From Meconema thalassinum (lineage: Eukaryota > Arthropoda > Insecta > Orthoptera > Tettigoniidae), in assembly GCA_946902985.2 (NCBI GenBank), contig CAMPQE020000051.1, positions 2,170,001 to 2,234,000 of the forward strand: 64,000 bases of DNA. Reading direction: 5' to 3'. The notes under the pieces are model-generated. The model did no database searches. It saw nothing but the letters and a program-made list of their open reading frames with translations, and had not been told where the DNA came from. The position numbers and the translations under genes are program-made. Within the stretch, counting starts at the first letter, position 1. Every line of letters begins with the position of its first letter. Positions 23,440 to 35,073 of the stretch are shown here, piece by piece.

Positions 23440-24330
23440 TAACTTCTACTTCGTAGTTCAAGCTTCTCGTGGCAGTGGATTAGCATGTGTTTCTTAATTT
23501 GTCGTCCTTGGGTAATTATGGTATAACACACGTTAGAGGGATCTGGCGTCACTCCAGTATGGATTCGAACGTGTGACTTCGAACATCCTTTCAGGGTAAA
23601 ATTGGCTTCGGATACGCTTCAGGAATATATGACTTCCTTTCAGTGTGGATTTGGACGTGTGACTTCAATTGTCCTTTCTGGGTAAATTTGGCTTCGCACA
23701 CGCTACATGAATATGCCTTTTCGCCATTATGGATTAGCATGTGTCTACTCAAATATCCTTTGATAGAAAATGTGGCTTTGCACACGTTACATGAGTGTGG
23801 CTTCTCACCTTTATGGATTCGCGTGTGTTGTTTCAAATTTATTTTGAGAGTAAATTTGGCTTTACACACGTTACACGAATATGCCTTCTCGTCACTATGG
23901 ATTCGCATGTGATGATTCAAATTTCTTTTGAGAGTAAATTTGGCTCTGCACACGTTACATGAGTGGGGCTTCTCGCCACTATGGTTTAGCATGTGTCCCT
24001 TTAAATTTTTTTTCCACGTAAATTTTGCATCGCACACGCTACACGATTATGCCTTCTCGTCACTATGGATTAGCAAGGTGTTTAATCAAATATCCTCTGA
24101 GAGTAAATTTGGCTTTGCACACGCCACATGAGTGTGGCTTCTCGCCACATTGTTTTACATTTGTTTACTCAAATTTCCTTCAGAAGTAAATTTAGCTTTG
24201 CACACGCTACATGAATATGGGTCCTCTTCACTGTGCATTAGCATGTGTCACTTGAAATGTCCTTTGTCTAAAAATTTGACCTCGCATACGGCACATGAGT
24301 ACGATATCATGTCGCTAGGCAAAAATTTCT
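23440..24330 (-). pseudogene. C2H2 zinc-finger exon, multi-finger, decayed
   Basis: The minus strand encodes a tandem C2H2 zinc-finger array, the DNA-binding part of a host-type transcription factor. The longest open piece (24,037-23,591, 148 codons) has four complete fingers of the type C-x2-C-x12-H-x3-H joined by HSGEKPH/HKGEKPH-like linkers, with an incomplete finger at its start. Upstream, up to about 24,325, further fingers (starting SCAVCEVKFLDKG) appear in mixed frames with stops. Downstream, to about 23,440, another degenerate finger is visible (KKHMLIHCHEK). I estimate eight or nine original fingers. The upstream boundary coincides with the Penelope-like foldback at 24,332, which may have inserted into the locus. 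No splice sites were established. Confidence 0.8.
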
Positions 24331-24383
24331 TATTCATAATGTTGAATTTTGGGCTTATGCCGTGTTTTATTATATTGCAATTC

Positions 24384-24420
24384 GACGCGTTTCGAAAGAA
24401 ACCATGTCTTTCATCGTCCG
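24384..24420 (-). ncRNA. hammerhead-like motif with mutated core (left arm)
   Basis: On the minus strand the same segment as in the right arm is present: GAAAG/CTTTC stem, GAAA and CGCGTC. The first core box, however, reads CGGACGA instead of CTGACGA. The changed U is an invariant core position, so this copy should be inactive. Confidence 0.6.
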
Positions 24421-24618
24421 GAATAATCTGGAATACGACAATGTTGCTAAGAGAAAGCAACGAAGAACATATAGAAGGTGCCCAAAGATGGACGCCATTA
24501 TAGCCCCATGTTAGGGACAACGGAAAGCAGCAGTGAATTACTTTCTCAGGGTTCTGATAATAGGTAGCCAGGATTCACTGAGATTGTAGCCGGTGTCGCG
24601 GTTGAAATTATCTGGGTG

Positions 24619-25925
24619 TTAACGTATTTCAACCGCCTCCCTGATGATTCTAGGACGATATTGCTTTATACGGGCAAGAACATCCACCCCTTGGAACATG
24701 ACATCATGGCCAGGTGTTAAAGCATGATCGGCAACAGCTGATTTATCAGGTTGAATGAGCCAGATACATCTATTATGTTCCTTAATGCGAGTGCATATTG
24801 TTCTCGAAGTCTGCCCGATGTAAACCTTGCCACAAGTACAGGGAACTCTGTAGATACCCGGTTGTTGCAATTTAGGCAAACTGTCCTTAGTTGGTCGCAG
24901 GAGTTGCCTAATCTTAACAGAAGTTCCAAATACAGTCCGTATGTCGTATCGACGTAGGATTTTAGCAATACGATCCGTTGTGTTATGTATGTACGGAAGG
25001 TAAGCAGTTCCTCTTACATCTCTTTTCTCAACTGACGTCCTATTATTATTTGTTGGTTTCAGAACCGTAGAAATCAAAGCCTTGCTATAACCGTTGCTCT
25101 CAAAGGTGGTTCGCAGGGTGTTAATTTCTTCTTGTAAAGAAGACACTTCACAAATCCTCCTAGCCCTGGTAGTTAGAGTTGTAAGGATACCATGTTTCTG
25201 GGCAGGGTGATGGTGAGAACTTGCGTGGAGATATATATTGGTGTGTGTTGGCTTACGAAAAACGCTGTGTCCTAAAGATCCATCCTCTTTCTTGGTGACG
25301 AGAACATCTAAAAAAAGGTATTTTGCCGTCAGATTCCTTTTCCATGGTGAAACAAATAGAAGGGTGCTGGAGATTAAGGTGATCTAGGAAATGGCTAAGA
25401 TTTTCCTCACCTTCCGTCCAAACAACGAACGTGTCATCCACATAACGCCACCAGATCTTCGGTTTGAAAGGAGCCGACGACAAAGCTTTCTCTTCAAAGT
25501 TCTCCATGAAGAAATTAGCCACAACAGGAGAGAGAGGACTACCCATGGCCACACCATCAGTCTGCTCATAAAAATTCCCATTCCATAGAAAGTAGGAGGA
25601 GGTCATGCAGTGATAAAAAAGTCTTGTGATGTCTTCAGGAAAAAAGCCATTAATGAGAGACATAACACCATCAATAGGTACTCTCGTAAACAGAGACACC
25701 ACGTCGAGACTCACTAGAATATCACCCGGCTGAAGTGTTATAGCTTTTAACTTTTCCACGAAGTGTGTGGAATCCTTAATGTACGAAGGCGTGTTACCCA
25801 GAAGCGGCTGAAGTAGTCTACCTAAGTATTTGGAAAGGGCATATGTGGGAGAACCAATCGTACTTACAATAGGTCTAAGAGGAACATCTTCCTTATGTAT
25901 TTTAGGAAGACCATAGAGTCTCGGA
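24619..25925 (-). pseudogene. Penelope-like RT plus GIY-YIG endonuclease, 5'-truncated
   Basis: This is the main protein of a Penelope-like retroelement. The frame is open from about 25,925 to 25,253 and begins inside the RT (LYGLPKIHKEDVPLRPIVS). It continues with GDILVSLDVVSLFTRVP, GVAMGSPLSPVVANFFME and the catalytic YVDDTFVVW (about 25,445-25,420). A one-base change in a T/A run at about 25,310 breaks the frame after DGKIPF. The C-terminal frame (25,146-24,619) holds the GIY-YIG endonuclease: GIYRVPCTCGKVYIGQTSR, then ALTPGHDV. RT synthesises cDNA and the GIY-YIG nuclease nicks the target in this family. Truncation and the frameshift make it inactive, though it is otherwise well preserved. 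Confidence 0.88.
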
Positions 25926-26445
25926 AACCAACAAATAATAATAGGACGTCAGTTGAGAAAAGAGATGTAAGAGGAACTGCTTACCTTCCGTACATACATA
26001 ACACAACGGATCGTATTGCTAAAATCCTACGTCGATACAACATACGGACTGTATTTGGAACTTCTGTTAAGATTAGGCAACTCCTGCGACCAACTAAGGA
26101 CAGTTTGCCTAAATTGCAACAACCGGGTATCTACAGAGTTCCCTGTACTTGTGGCAAGGTTTACATCGGGCAGACTTCGAGAACAATATGCACTCGCATT
26201 AAGGAACGTAATAGATGTATCAGGCTCATTCAACCTGATAAATCAGCTGTTGCCGATCATGCTTTAACACCTGGCCATGATGTCATGTTCCAAGGGGTGG
26301 ATGTTCTTGCCCGTATAAAGCAATATCGTCCCAGAATCATCAGGGAGGCGGTTGAAATACGTAAACACCCAGATAATTTCAACCGCGACACCGGCTACAA
26401 TCTCAGTGAATCCTGGCTACCTATTATCAGAACCCTGAGAAAGTA
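25923..26445 (+). pseudogene. Penelope-like GIY-YIG endonuclease fragment (right arm)
   Basis: The right arm repeats the C-terminal half of the element on the plus strand. It has KRDVRGTAYLPYIHNTTDRI, then GIYRVPCTCGKVYIGQTSR at about 26,128-26,184, ALTPGHDVMFQ, and the end SESWLPIIRTLRK with a stop at 26,444-26,446. The open frame begins at 25,895, but its first ten codons are antisense RT sequence of the left copy, so homology starts at 25,923. The endonuclease reads without breaks and differs from the left arm at only a few positions. It lacks the RT core and so cannot act alone. Confidence 0.85.
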
Positions 26446-26563
26446 ATTCACTGTTGCTTTCCGTTGTCCCTAACATGGGGCTATAATGGCGTCCATCTTT
26501 GGGCACCTTCTATATGTTCTTCGTTGCTTTCTCTTAGCAACATTGTCGAATTCCAGATTATTC

Positions 26564-26600
26564 CTGACGATGAAAGACATGGTTTCTTTCGAAACGCGTC
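26564..26600 (+). ncRNA. hammerhead-ribozyme-like motif, canonical core
   Basis: CTGACGA (26,564-26,570) matches the CUGANGA core box. It is followed by a GAAAG/CTTTC stem II (26,572-26,576 with 26,586-26,590), then GAAA (26,591-26,594), and CGCGTC ending in the GUC cleavage triplet at 26,600. A short stem I forms between ATTC before the core and GAAT after it. The stem III position is only the palindrome ACGCGT, as expected for a minimal motif that works as a dimer. Penelope-like elements are known to carry such motifs. Cleavage is inferred, not shown. Confidence 0.65.
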
Positions 26601-26654
26601 GAATTGCAATATAATAAAACACGGCATAAGCCCAAAATTCAACATTATGAATAA

Positions 26655-27552
26655 TAACACGGGCCGTGAAAGTCTAAATGACAATATCAAAAATTTCCTA
26701 TACATGCGTATAAATGAAAGTTTTCTTTAACAAAATTCACTTGCGTATCGAGGTATACCCCTATGGTTTAAAACAATTGTTTCCAAATTTTTCTTGAGGC
26801 GGTGTTAGTATATTGTCTTGCACTATTACCAACGTCATACATATTCATATTCATTACTTTCGGGTTCAACGTATCAGGGTATATCATCCTAAAATAATAA
26901 GTACCATGAGTGTTTGCATTATGGTGATTAAATAATAGTCAAGGTGTAGAGATCAAAGTATAGAAATTGGGAATTGAAGCAACTTTCATCAATATCACTA
27001 CCATGAAATAAGTCTTTAAGGATTATCGGGATCTGATTCCGTTTTAATTGCTCAAAAATATGCTTTTCATTCAGTCGGAATGTTTAGCAATTTAATATAT
27101 CTTTAACAGAAAAATATATAGTTCCTTTTGGAAATTTTGGAGTCATAGATCTGTGAGCATGAGTGTGTTGGGATTGTTTCTTGCCACCACATTCTTCCGA
27201 TCCAAAGGCGTTAGATTTCTACAGGCCGGATGCAAAAATGGACAAGGTGCTTAGGTTTGCACACTTCGCATCCCTGCTGACCTTCACCTATCGATCACCG
27301 ATGAGCATATTTATGCAATAGCGTCTCTTTTTTGGGCATAATTGAAATGAGCTTTTGCAAAACGGCTAAAGTGCGGATAGAAAAGAACATTACTGTTCTA
27401 TTGTGTTTGTTTTTGTTGTCGATGATATTTAAGTTTCAATGCTGCACTCCATTTCTCCCATTGTTAAGATAAATAATTCGTCTTTACGTTGCCGCTAAAC
27501 CCTACAACCCAAACAATCGATTTTACATATCCTAAAGTTGCTTTACGCCTAT
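26655..27552. other. unassigned stretch
   Basis: There is no supported gene or repeat. The zinc-finger reading does not resume to the right of the Penelope-like foldback. Confidence 0.4.
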
Positions 27553-27954
27553 AGTTTATGTACAAATAATAATAATTATATCGTATGGCCTCGGGTGCCT
27601 GGTGCAAGCTTTGTTAATTGACACCCAGAGGGTAGCTTGCATGTCGAATTTCGTCGTTCCTTTGAACGCTATGAATGTCAAGGAGGTTAGATATCTAAAC
27701 TCCTCGATACTACAGCGCTTTCAAGTAGAGAATGGAGGAACTTTGTGTTGGCGGAAAATCCCGAGATTAATTTTGCCATTGAACACGGCTGAATTCAAAT
27801 GAGTTCTTTAACATGCCAACAACGTATGACATCAGTATCGTGATTTTTGTCGCCTTCAAAAATGACTTACCATGGCCAGGGGCGAACCTGCAATCATGGG
27901 GTTGGTAGTCCGACACTATAACCACTCACCCACCGTGGCAAGCAGTTTATGTAC
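27553..27954 (-). mobile_element. tRNA-derived SINE with 11-bp TSD (copy 1)
   Basis: This is a ~380-bp SINE (27,564-27,943) on the minus strand, bounded by the direct repeat AGTTTATGTAC at 27,553-27,563 and 27,944-27,954. Its head, starting at the right end, has an A-box-like GGGTGAGTGG and a B-box-like GGTTCGCCCCT. The body shows no coding sense, and the element ends in an AT-rich (AAT/ATT)n tail at the left end. A second copy with its own TSD sits in the polymerase B gene at 62.4 kb, which independently confirms both ends. Confidence 0.88.
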
Positions 27955-29945
27955 TTTACTACTTTACTCTTGCTTCAGTAACTACCGAACATTTGCTATT
28001 CTTGGTGCCTAAATATGTGCCCTACCTATCTCTTCCTTTCATTACCAATCGCCAGAATCATCTAACCCCCATTCACTTCAAACTCTTCAGTTGATACTCT
28101 TTCTGGCCGCCGTATCTCCAACATTCTCCAATAACACCACATACAAATGCTTCTATTTTCCCCTTCCAGCAGAAATAATTAACGAAGTTCCACATAAATA
28201 TAGTACCACGTTCAAGACCATGGTTTTAAAAATGATTTCCCATTAGCTGCATCTATATTAGGTGTTGGCGTATGTCAACCCATCTCTTATGAATCTCCGT
28301 CGGTTGGTCCATATTGCTTCCTAAGTACCAGGAGTTACCAACTTCCCTTAGCGCTTCATCTGACAATCGGTGTTGGTATGGTCATTGAATACACGCTTTA
28401 TGTAGTTTGTACCCGTATTGGGTTTTCTCTAGTTTTTCGCTCTCTCTATCCTTTTCTTCCATGAAAACCACCATCAGAGAATTCTGTCTGTTTTCGCTTC
28501 TCCTCTTGTGAGCTCAAGCCTGTCTTTAGTGTGTTTTAGCGAACGAGATTCATTACCCCTCTTTCAACAGAATCGTCAAGCTTATCCTCAGTACACCAAC
28601 ACGCGACACTTCGCTGCACTCACTCATCTCCTGCGGTCAACGTGAGAACTCGTTGACACCGACTACTTATGATGCATGGAAGTTCAACTCGTCCCCTACA
28701 GATGGCAAACTACACAGGTCTGCATTAATTGGACACTGCCTAAAGAAAAAGAATTGTTTGCTTTAAAGATTTAAGTTTTTCCTTGTTTGTGACCCTTATG
28801 TCCTCCTTCCCTCCCCAACCCCTCTCCTTCTCGATCGCCCTGCTAGTTGGGAGCCATCATATTCTCTTCAAAGGACAGCCAGCAGATTCTCTCGGTCTAT
28901 CTACAAGGGACTGCCGTCACTCGTCCAACATTTTGTGAAAGCCATGAAGTGATAATTGTTCTATCATTACCGCCAGGCAGCCAGCCAAAATGCAAAGATA
29001 AGTTACACACTAGTTTGACCTAGCTATGAAGCTCTTTCAATACTTGCAAGAAATCAAATCTGCTATATTTGTATCTAGCCAGCATTGTATTATTTTCTTG
29101 ATGTCAAACATCAGTTTCACCACCGAGGGAATCTCTAAATGTAAAGGTACAACTATTGGCTAAGCGAGACGGGGATTTACTCTTTTTCATCTTTACTCTG
29201 TCAATATCAATAACTTGACGCATCGAGGGAATTTTGTAACATCATATACAACTGTCTATTGAGTCAACTCTGCTCAAATCACGAGACTCTAAAACTGAAG
29301 TAATTATATCAATGTTCAAGTTTTGAAACTATGCAAATTCTCATCCCGGAAATTATTCGCCATGATAATCAGTGACACTTTTTAAGAGAAACCCCATCCA
29401 CAACTTCAACACTAAAAAGTGCATCACGCCAAAACATAATCTGGTTTGCCGTACAATCGGTTCCAGTATTGGGTACACATACACAGATAATAAAAAAAAA
29501 CTAATTTCCTTTCCTCCCGTTTTCACCCTCTAGTAACAGTTTTAGAATAAGTATACTAAATAAATATAAAAACGAGCCTTACAGTAGTCGAATATAATGT
29601 GTAACATCTGACATGTTATCCTACTATGAAATTGAGATGAAATATATGTGAAGTCAATTTTATTTGGCTGTAATCCTCCAGTTTAAATTTTTTCTCACGT
29701 TTTTTTTGTGTCGATAATTTCGCATATATTCTGCTCTGGATTTACCCATCTCTGCAGATCACAAAATCAAGAAATAAAAGGGAGCGTCCTCGTCCTACAA
29801 CACCTCATACAAGTCCCTAGCATTAATGGTTCGTGAAATATACTGAAGAAAACGGAAATTGCAAGACCATGAAGGCATTGGTCGTTTGTGTTGATTTTCA
29901 AGATATGGAACGATGCCATGTAGGTATGTAAACGATCAACGTTTC
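27955..29945. other. unassigned stretch
   Basis: No gene is supported. A ~40-bp segment at 29,573-29,612 matches 41,385-41,425 in inverted orientation. A segment at 29,805-29,835 ('catacaagtccctagcatta') matches the 128-bp tandem repeat at 37.5-37.8 kb. These are relics of dispersed repeats. Confidence 0.45.
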
Positions 29946-30262
29946 AGACCCATTGGATTGTTGCTACAAGTCTCCCCCCACGTGATTGGTCGCGGGGGAA
30001 TCAACTCCAGTATACGGACTCTGGTGTAGCGTAGTTGACTTGCAGCTGTGCAGTGAAATGTTCCCCATCAAACATACCTCGACCACAGAGAAGAGCATGC
30101 TATCAACATCTGTCGCCGTTTGAGAGGGCTCGGATAATTCGGCTGTGTGAGGCTGGATTATCGCTAAGAACTGTCGCTGCACGTGTTGGCCGACAGGCAT
30201 CTACGGTACAACATGTATGGCAGCATTGGTCAAATGAAGATACTTCGCCCATATTCCTCTAG
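29946..30262 (+). pseudogene. Tc1-like transposase, N-terminal helix-turn-helix part
   Basis: This is the DNA-binding start of a Tc1/mariner-superfamily transposase. The plus-strand frame from 30,035 reads HLSPFERARIIRLCEAGLS, then RTVAARVGRQASTVQHVWQH. That is the first helix-turn-helix of the paired-like domain that binds the terminal inverted repeats. The reading stops being Tc1-like after about 30,245, and the linker and DDE core are missing. A C-terminal Tc1 piece lies 6.7 kb downstream on the same strand. The middle ~180 residues are absent between the two, so they need not be one element. Confidence 0.75.
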
Positions 30263-33200
30263 AGCACAGTCCTAAATCCGCACAGATGGTAAAAGGATCG
30301 TGAGAATGTCAACACCCGGCTATGAGTTGCAAAACTCTCACCGGACTGATGACTAGGGAACCCTAGGAACACATATATACATCTCCAAATATACTACTAA
30401 CTAGTTGCATACAGTACAGAAAATGTAAACAAATAAAAGTAGAGCATTAAACGAGCAACTCGGCTCCCGGGCGTTAAGATAAGTCGTCGATCATCTGTGT
30501 GCATCTAGCTAGCGGTATCGTTCTAGTGTAATTAGGAATTGAATCAAAGAAACAGTTCTAAAAAAACTCAGCAAGAATAAAAAGTTCTTGCCATTTATTA
30601 ATAATAAAATATCACATGGCAAAAATTATCTTCCCATCACCAAGAATGAAATAAAATAATTATATGTGTTTCACCTAGGCCTGATGCGCTTAATAAGAGT
30701 CTTCCTTGCATCTTTATACTACTGCAACAAATATGTCTTACTTAATATTATTTAAATAAATACATAGTTCAATTAATGACAGTAGTGTCTGTCCTACTTG
30801 TTTACTAAAATTAGGCTTTAACGTTCATCGCAACAGATATACTTCCTACATAATACAATCGTTAAAGTCTTCAAGGTTAAATCTCAAGTTCATAAATAAT
30901 AATAAAAGTAATAATTAATACTAAAATAATAACGTATTTACATTTTATACATGATCGCGTCCCGCACGATATAAAACAACTGTCTCAAATTCATTAGAGT
31001 TCATCTCATCACTTCCCTCCTGTCTTATCACCTTTCTTTACGTGTATCATCAACTTTCTGCGTATCTCACACAATAAACTAGTCAAAATAGGTGTTTGTG
31101 TGTCAATTCCATGAGAATCATAAATACGAACAGTGAAGATAATATTTCATCACTTTAGTGTACAACTCAGGTGTTTCAATAATTAATAATAAAACAAATT
31201 AACAATGCAAGACTGTTCAGATAAGCTCTTCAACCAAAAATCGAGTGTGTGTGTCATGAAACCTCACTCCCACACTCCTATCTCCTCCAAATACAACATA
31301 TGACTTCTCTTGCTCACCACAAAATATTACAAAACCTTTCTTCAATTACTCACGTTGCATATTATCGCGTCTTTAGCTACGCCTTCATCAATACAAATGC
31401 ATTTCATCAACCTTCCTTTCTCTTAGCACGTTCACAAACTTCTACCGTTCCATATCGACTACTTTCATCAAAGTATGATATTTAGTATTCCTACTAGAAA
31501 TTACAACTGTAATAACGTTCATGAATACATCTCTCTCCTTCCTACAAACTCCTCTATCGATTATACATCTCGTGCTATGTCCAAATACTTTCCACATAAT
31601 ATCTCCTTCACTTCACATATCTCTTTGTTACAATTTAGCGCTTAATTCTGAATTTCATGTCTGCTTGTGTCTGTTATGAAAATAACAATAACCTTCCCTC
31701 ACGTTTATGTTCATAATAAATATTTATGTCTCTCCTTCCATCTTACAGTATCGTTTCATGATAAATATACATCCATAACATTCCATAATAACGTCTCTCG
31801 TTCAGTTATGCCTTTTACCATCGCATACTTTTCCTTCCCGTACATCAAAATTCTGGGTTTTACAATGCCATTATATTACTTGCATACAAAAGTTACCTCA
31901 TTGCCAATATAGAATACTTCGGTTAACTATATCGTTCTATACATCTTATTTCGTTTCTGAAATGAATAAACTCTTAACTTGTAGGATTCTCTGTCCTCCC
32001 TTTTCTCACTTCAAGTAATAAACTAATTTACTTTCGTCAAACACATGACTGTATTGTTTCTCTGATACATTACTGATTTAATTCTCACAAAGTTGTGTTT
32101 CATTACTCTTGTTTCAATACAAATATATTATCGTTCTTCAATATTTCCACAAATATACAAAATTCTCTAATATATCATCAAATCTACTAAGTTCTCCAAT
32201 ATTACAAAAATCTACGGAGTTCTCCAATGTTACAACAAATCTACGGAATATACGTTCGCAATCGCAACGAAATCGTTCGTAAGTAAAATTTTAACACTCT
32301 AAAAATGACAACGAAAAATAATATCGATGTCTAATATCATCGATCAAGACTTCAAAATACGTCCAAATGACGCATGAAAATAACTATCGCAATTACTAAA
32401 ATTCACTGAAACTTTCAAGACAATAATAACATATGTTACAAATGCAAATATGTTGGTCAATATTATGGAATAACGTAAACAAAGTCTAACTACAGATAAG
32501 AAAAATGCACTTTCTACCTTCTTTCTGAGATCGTTGGTGACCGACCTGATGACTCCGGTGTCCTCGTAACGTCACCATATGGCTTCTGGAATGCTGCGTG
32601 CTGCTCCAGTCTGGCTGTGTTATGTCAGGTCGGCCTTGAGTGGACTGCATTAAAGTTGAACGACCTGGTGTGCTGTCTCGGAAACAGGTTATCAGCTGTC
32701 TTCCCGCTCGCGACCCACTTCTTTCGTGCAAGATGATGACACGTCCTCGCCTCCGCTCTGCTGGCCTCGCGTCCATCAGTCCTGGGTTCCTTGTCGTCTC
32801 CATCACGCATCCGCTCGTCTTCATCTTCTCAGATCTAGATGTTCTTTGAAGTCGGTAGTTTGGATAGTTCTTTCCGTCATGAAAAATCACCTCCATGCCG
32901 TGAAATTCCCTTGAAGTAGCTCGCAACGTTATGTTAGCGAAAACTGCGGTGGTCTGCAGTTCGCTATGCATACTGCTATGTCATCCTGGTCATTTCTGAA
33001 TCTCACAGGTTCAGTACAGTTCTATCTTCCCATCATGGTGAATTTAAAACATCATTCTCACCGCGCAATTGTTTGTAGACGTAGTTCTTCCCCTTCGACC
33101 TAAATTCTTAATCATTCTGGTCTAGATTGTAGAATTGCCAATGGTTTAAGTCTCCCTTCTTCAAACTTTCGTTCTGCGTAGTTACGTGTTCGATGTTCAG

Positions 33201-33779
33201 TTTGTAACTTGCAACGTTTTCTTTCGTTGTAGATTTCTTCTTTTAGAATATGATAAATAACTTTTCTCAATACTGTTGACTTGTAATATTAATTGATCGC
33301 TTCCATTTCCACTAGCTTCATCTCGAAGTCTCCAGTTCACAAAACCTTTGTCTAATACTTCTGAAGATTAAATACAATATACGTCTTGTCTTCTCGACGG
33401 TCCATGTAGAAAGAGCCTCGCTTCCTAGCGTCTCCTAGCCTCCTCGGTTAGATTTCCCTCGTGAATCTGATCAACTAGCCTCCAACCGCTATGAATATTA
33501 ACAAATTCATACATAACTTCTCTCTCAGCCTTTCAATTTAAAAACTGTTTTGCCAATTAAATTTATTTTTCTCTGCTGGTGAATTCAATGTGCAACACTC
33601 TTATAAAATATTAAAATAAAGATTTTAATATTTGTTCCTTCCTTAGTATTCAAATTATTTTCCCATTGGTTCTTGCCTGAAAGTGGCGCGCTTCTGACAC
33701 GCGTTGGCTACTCCCACTCTTGATACTGGCGTGTGTCTGACCTCAAGTCCACCTTCGCTCCCCCTCGCATCAAAAACAT
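30263..33779. other. long AT-rich unassigned stretch
   Basis: There is no supported gene. A fragment at 30,336-30,372 ('accggactgatgac') echoes one at 8,222 and looks like a SINE-tail relic. A 161-codon open frame at 32,486-32,971 (minus) lies in a GC-richer patch, but it shows no motif and overlaps other open frames. Confidence 0.4.
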
Positions 33780-34760
33780 GTTTCTCGCCGCGCACCTCGT
33801 TAAAAGTGTCGACTTTCCAGAACAGTATCTCTATCATAATCTAATACTTAACTTCGAAAAAACGCAACCCATCATCATCGGCTATACCAAATTACTCAGT
33901 TCCCTACCTGACCCGGTACCACCTTTACAGCTTGCATCCCAAACAGTTCCGTACCAGTCAGCAGTAAGAAATCTGGGAGTTATTTTTGACTCTCGATTAT
34001 CGTGGCAGGATCACACAAACATGATTTTGAAAAGGGTTGCATCTTCATTATGTCAAATTAGGCGAACTTGCTTCTATTTGCCTCAAAATGTACGAAAGAT
34101 ACTGATACAGAGTTTGATATTACCAATATTTGACTATGGATCTATAATTTACCATGATATGGGAGAGGTCCTCAATACAAAATTGCAAAGAATGCAAAAT
34201 GCTTGCTTGCGGTTTGTTCTCAATGTACCAAGAGAGTCTCACATAACTCCATTTTACGTCCAGATTGGATGGCTAAAGTTAAAGGAACGAAGAGAGTATG
34301 CCATGGCTCTGACTGTGATAAAAATTCTGAAATTCAAAATTCCGTCTTATATTTACTGCACACTAACTCCCATGCAATCAGTGCATAACCGTGCGAATAG
34401 ACACACTGCACAAATGCTCCAGATACCTCATCACAGAACCGAAAAATGCAAAGGTTCATTCCGTATTTCAGCTAGTATTCTCTGGAATAAATATAAATTG
34501 CACCAGTATTCAGGACTTCCTATCAGAGCGATAAAACACTCCCTTCATTGTAATCTATAAGCTATACAATTATTATGTTCAAGGTGAACGGATGTAATAA
34601 CAAGAACTTCTATTGTCAACTGTATGTATAGGTTAAGTTTTTTCTTTCTTCATTTATTCTATTGTATTTAACCGCCCTCTGAATGAAGAGAGCTGCTTTG
34701 TAGCCTCAGTGGCCTGTATCAGAGAAACAATAAATTCAAATTCAAAATTCATTCACTCAT
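33780..34760 (+). pseudogene. non-LTR retrotransposon RT, C-terminal part with 3' end
   Basis: This is the 3' part of a LINE of the Jockey/CR1-like group (lineage not certain). The open frame to 34,560 contains LNFEKTQPIIIG, then VRNLGVIFDSRLSWQDHTN, the 'LGV..D..L.W..H' thumb motif after the RT core. It continues with LILPIFDYGSIIYHD and LQRMQNACLRFVLNVPRESH, standard in this group. The frame is uninterrupted from about 33,790 to the stop after HSLHCNL. After ~170 bp of 3' UTR there is a short repeating tail (AAATTC units at 34,730-34,760). The RT catalytic core and endonuclease are lost by 5' truncation. Among the relics here this is one of the less damaged. Confidence 0.82.
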
Positions 34761-35073
34761 GGTTAAAATTTTACCAAATATTAAAATCTCCATTATACAT
34801 GAAATAAAAATATTTCCTCAGACGAAAATTTTCCCAAATGCTTGTATTAACGTTCTCTTCCATCTGGACTGCTAATTTAGTCGAAAATTCCAAATTTAAA
34901 ATATGCCATTTTTCTGATGTGATCCTTGGTCCATACCTCATCCTGTCTTCTCCTCTCTCCTAGACATGATTTCGAGTGCATTTCCCCATTCGACCTTAAT
35001 AGAAAGTATAAGAATGGACTTTCTGTTACTACATATCGTTACTAATCATAGATATGCTGTCGAAATTGTGTCT
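34761..35073. other. short AT-rich interval
   Basis: No clear feature is seen. It may include the decayed continuation of the gypsy-like element on the minus strand. Confidence 0.35.

Larger units (their letters stand above)
24332..26654. mobile_element. Penelope-like element in foldback (inverted) configuration
   Basis: Two copies of a Penelope-like element 3' region lie head to head. The left arm is 24,332-25,062 (read on minus) and the right arm 25,923-26,654 (read on plus). They match over about 730 bp. The ~860 bp between them is additional upstream reverse transcriptase belonging to the left copy. Both arms end in 'cattatgaataa' and begin at 'gaaaccaacaaataataata'. Foldbacks and partial inverted copies are known for this group. 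The left copy is 5'-truncated inside the RT, and the right copy holds only the endonuclease half. Confidence 0.85.

Noticed and set aside
32486..32971. 161-codon open frame on the minus strand
   Set aside because: It overlaps open frames in other phases, has no recognisable motif, and its Arg/Ser-rich composition follows the local GC rise.
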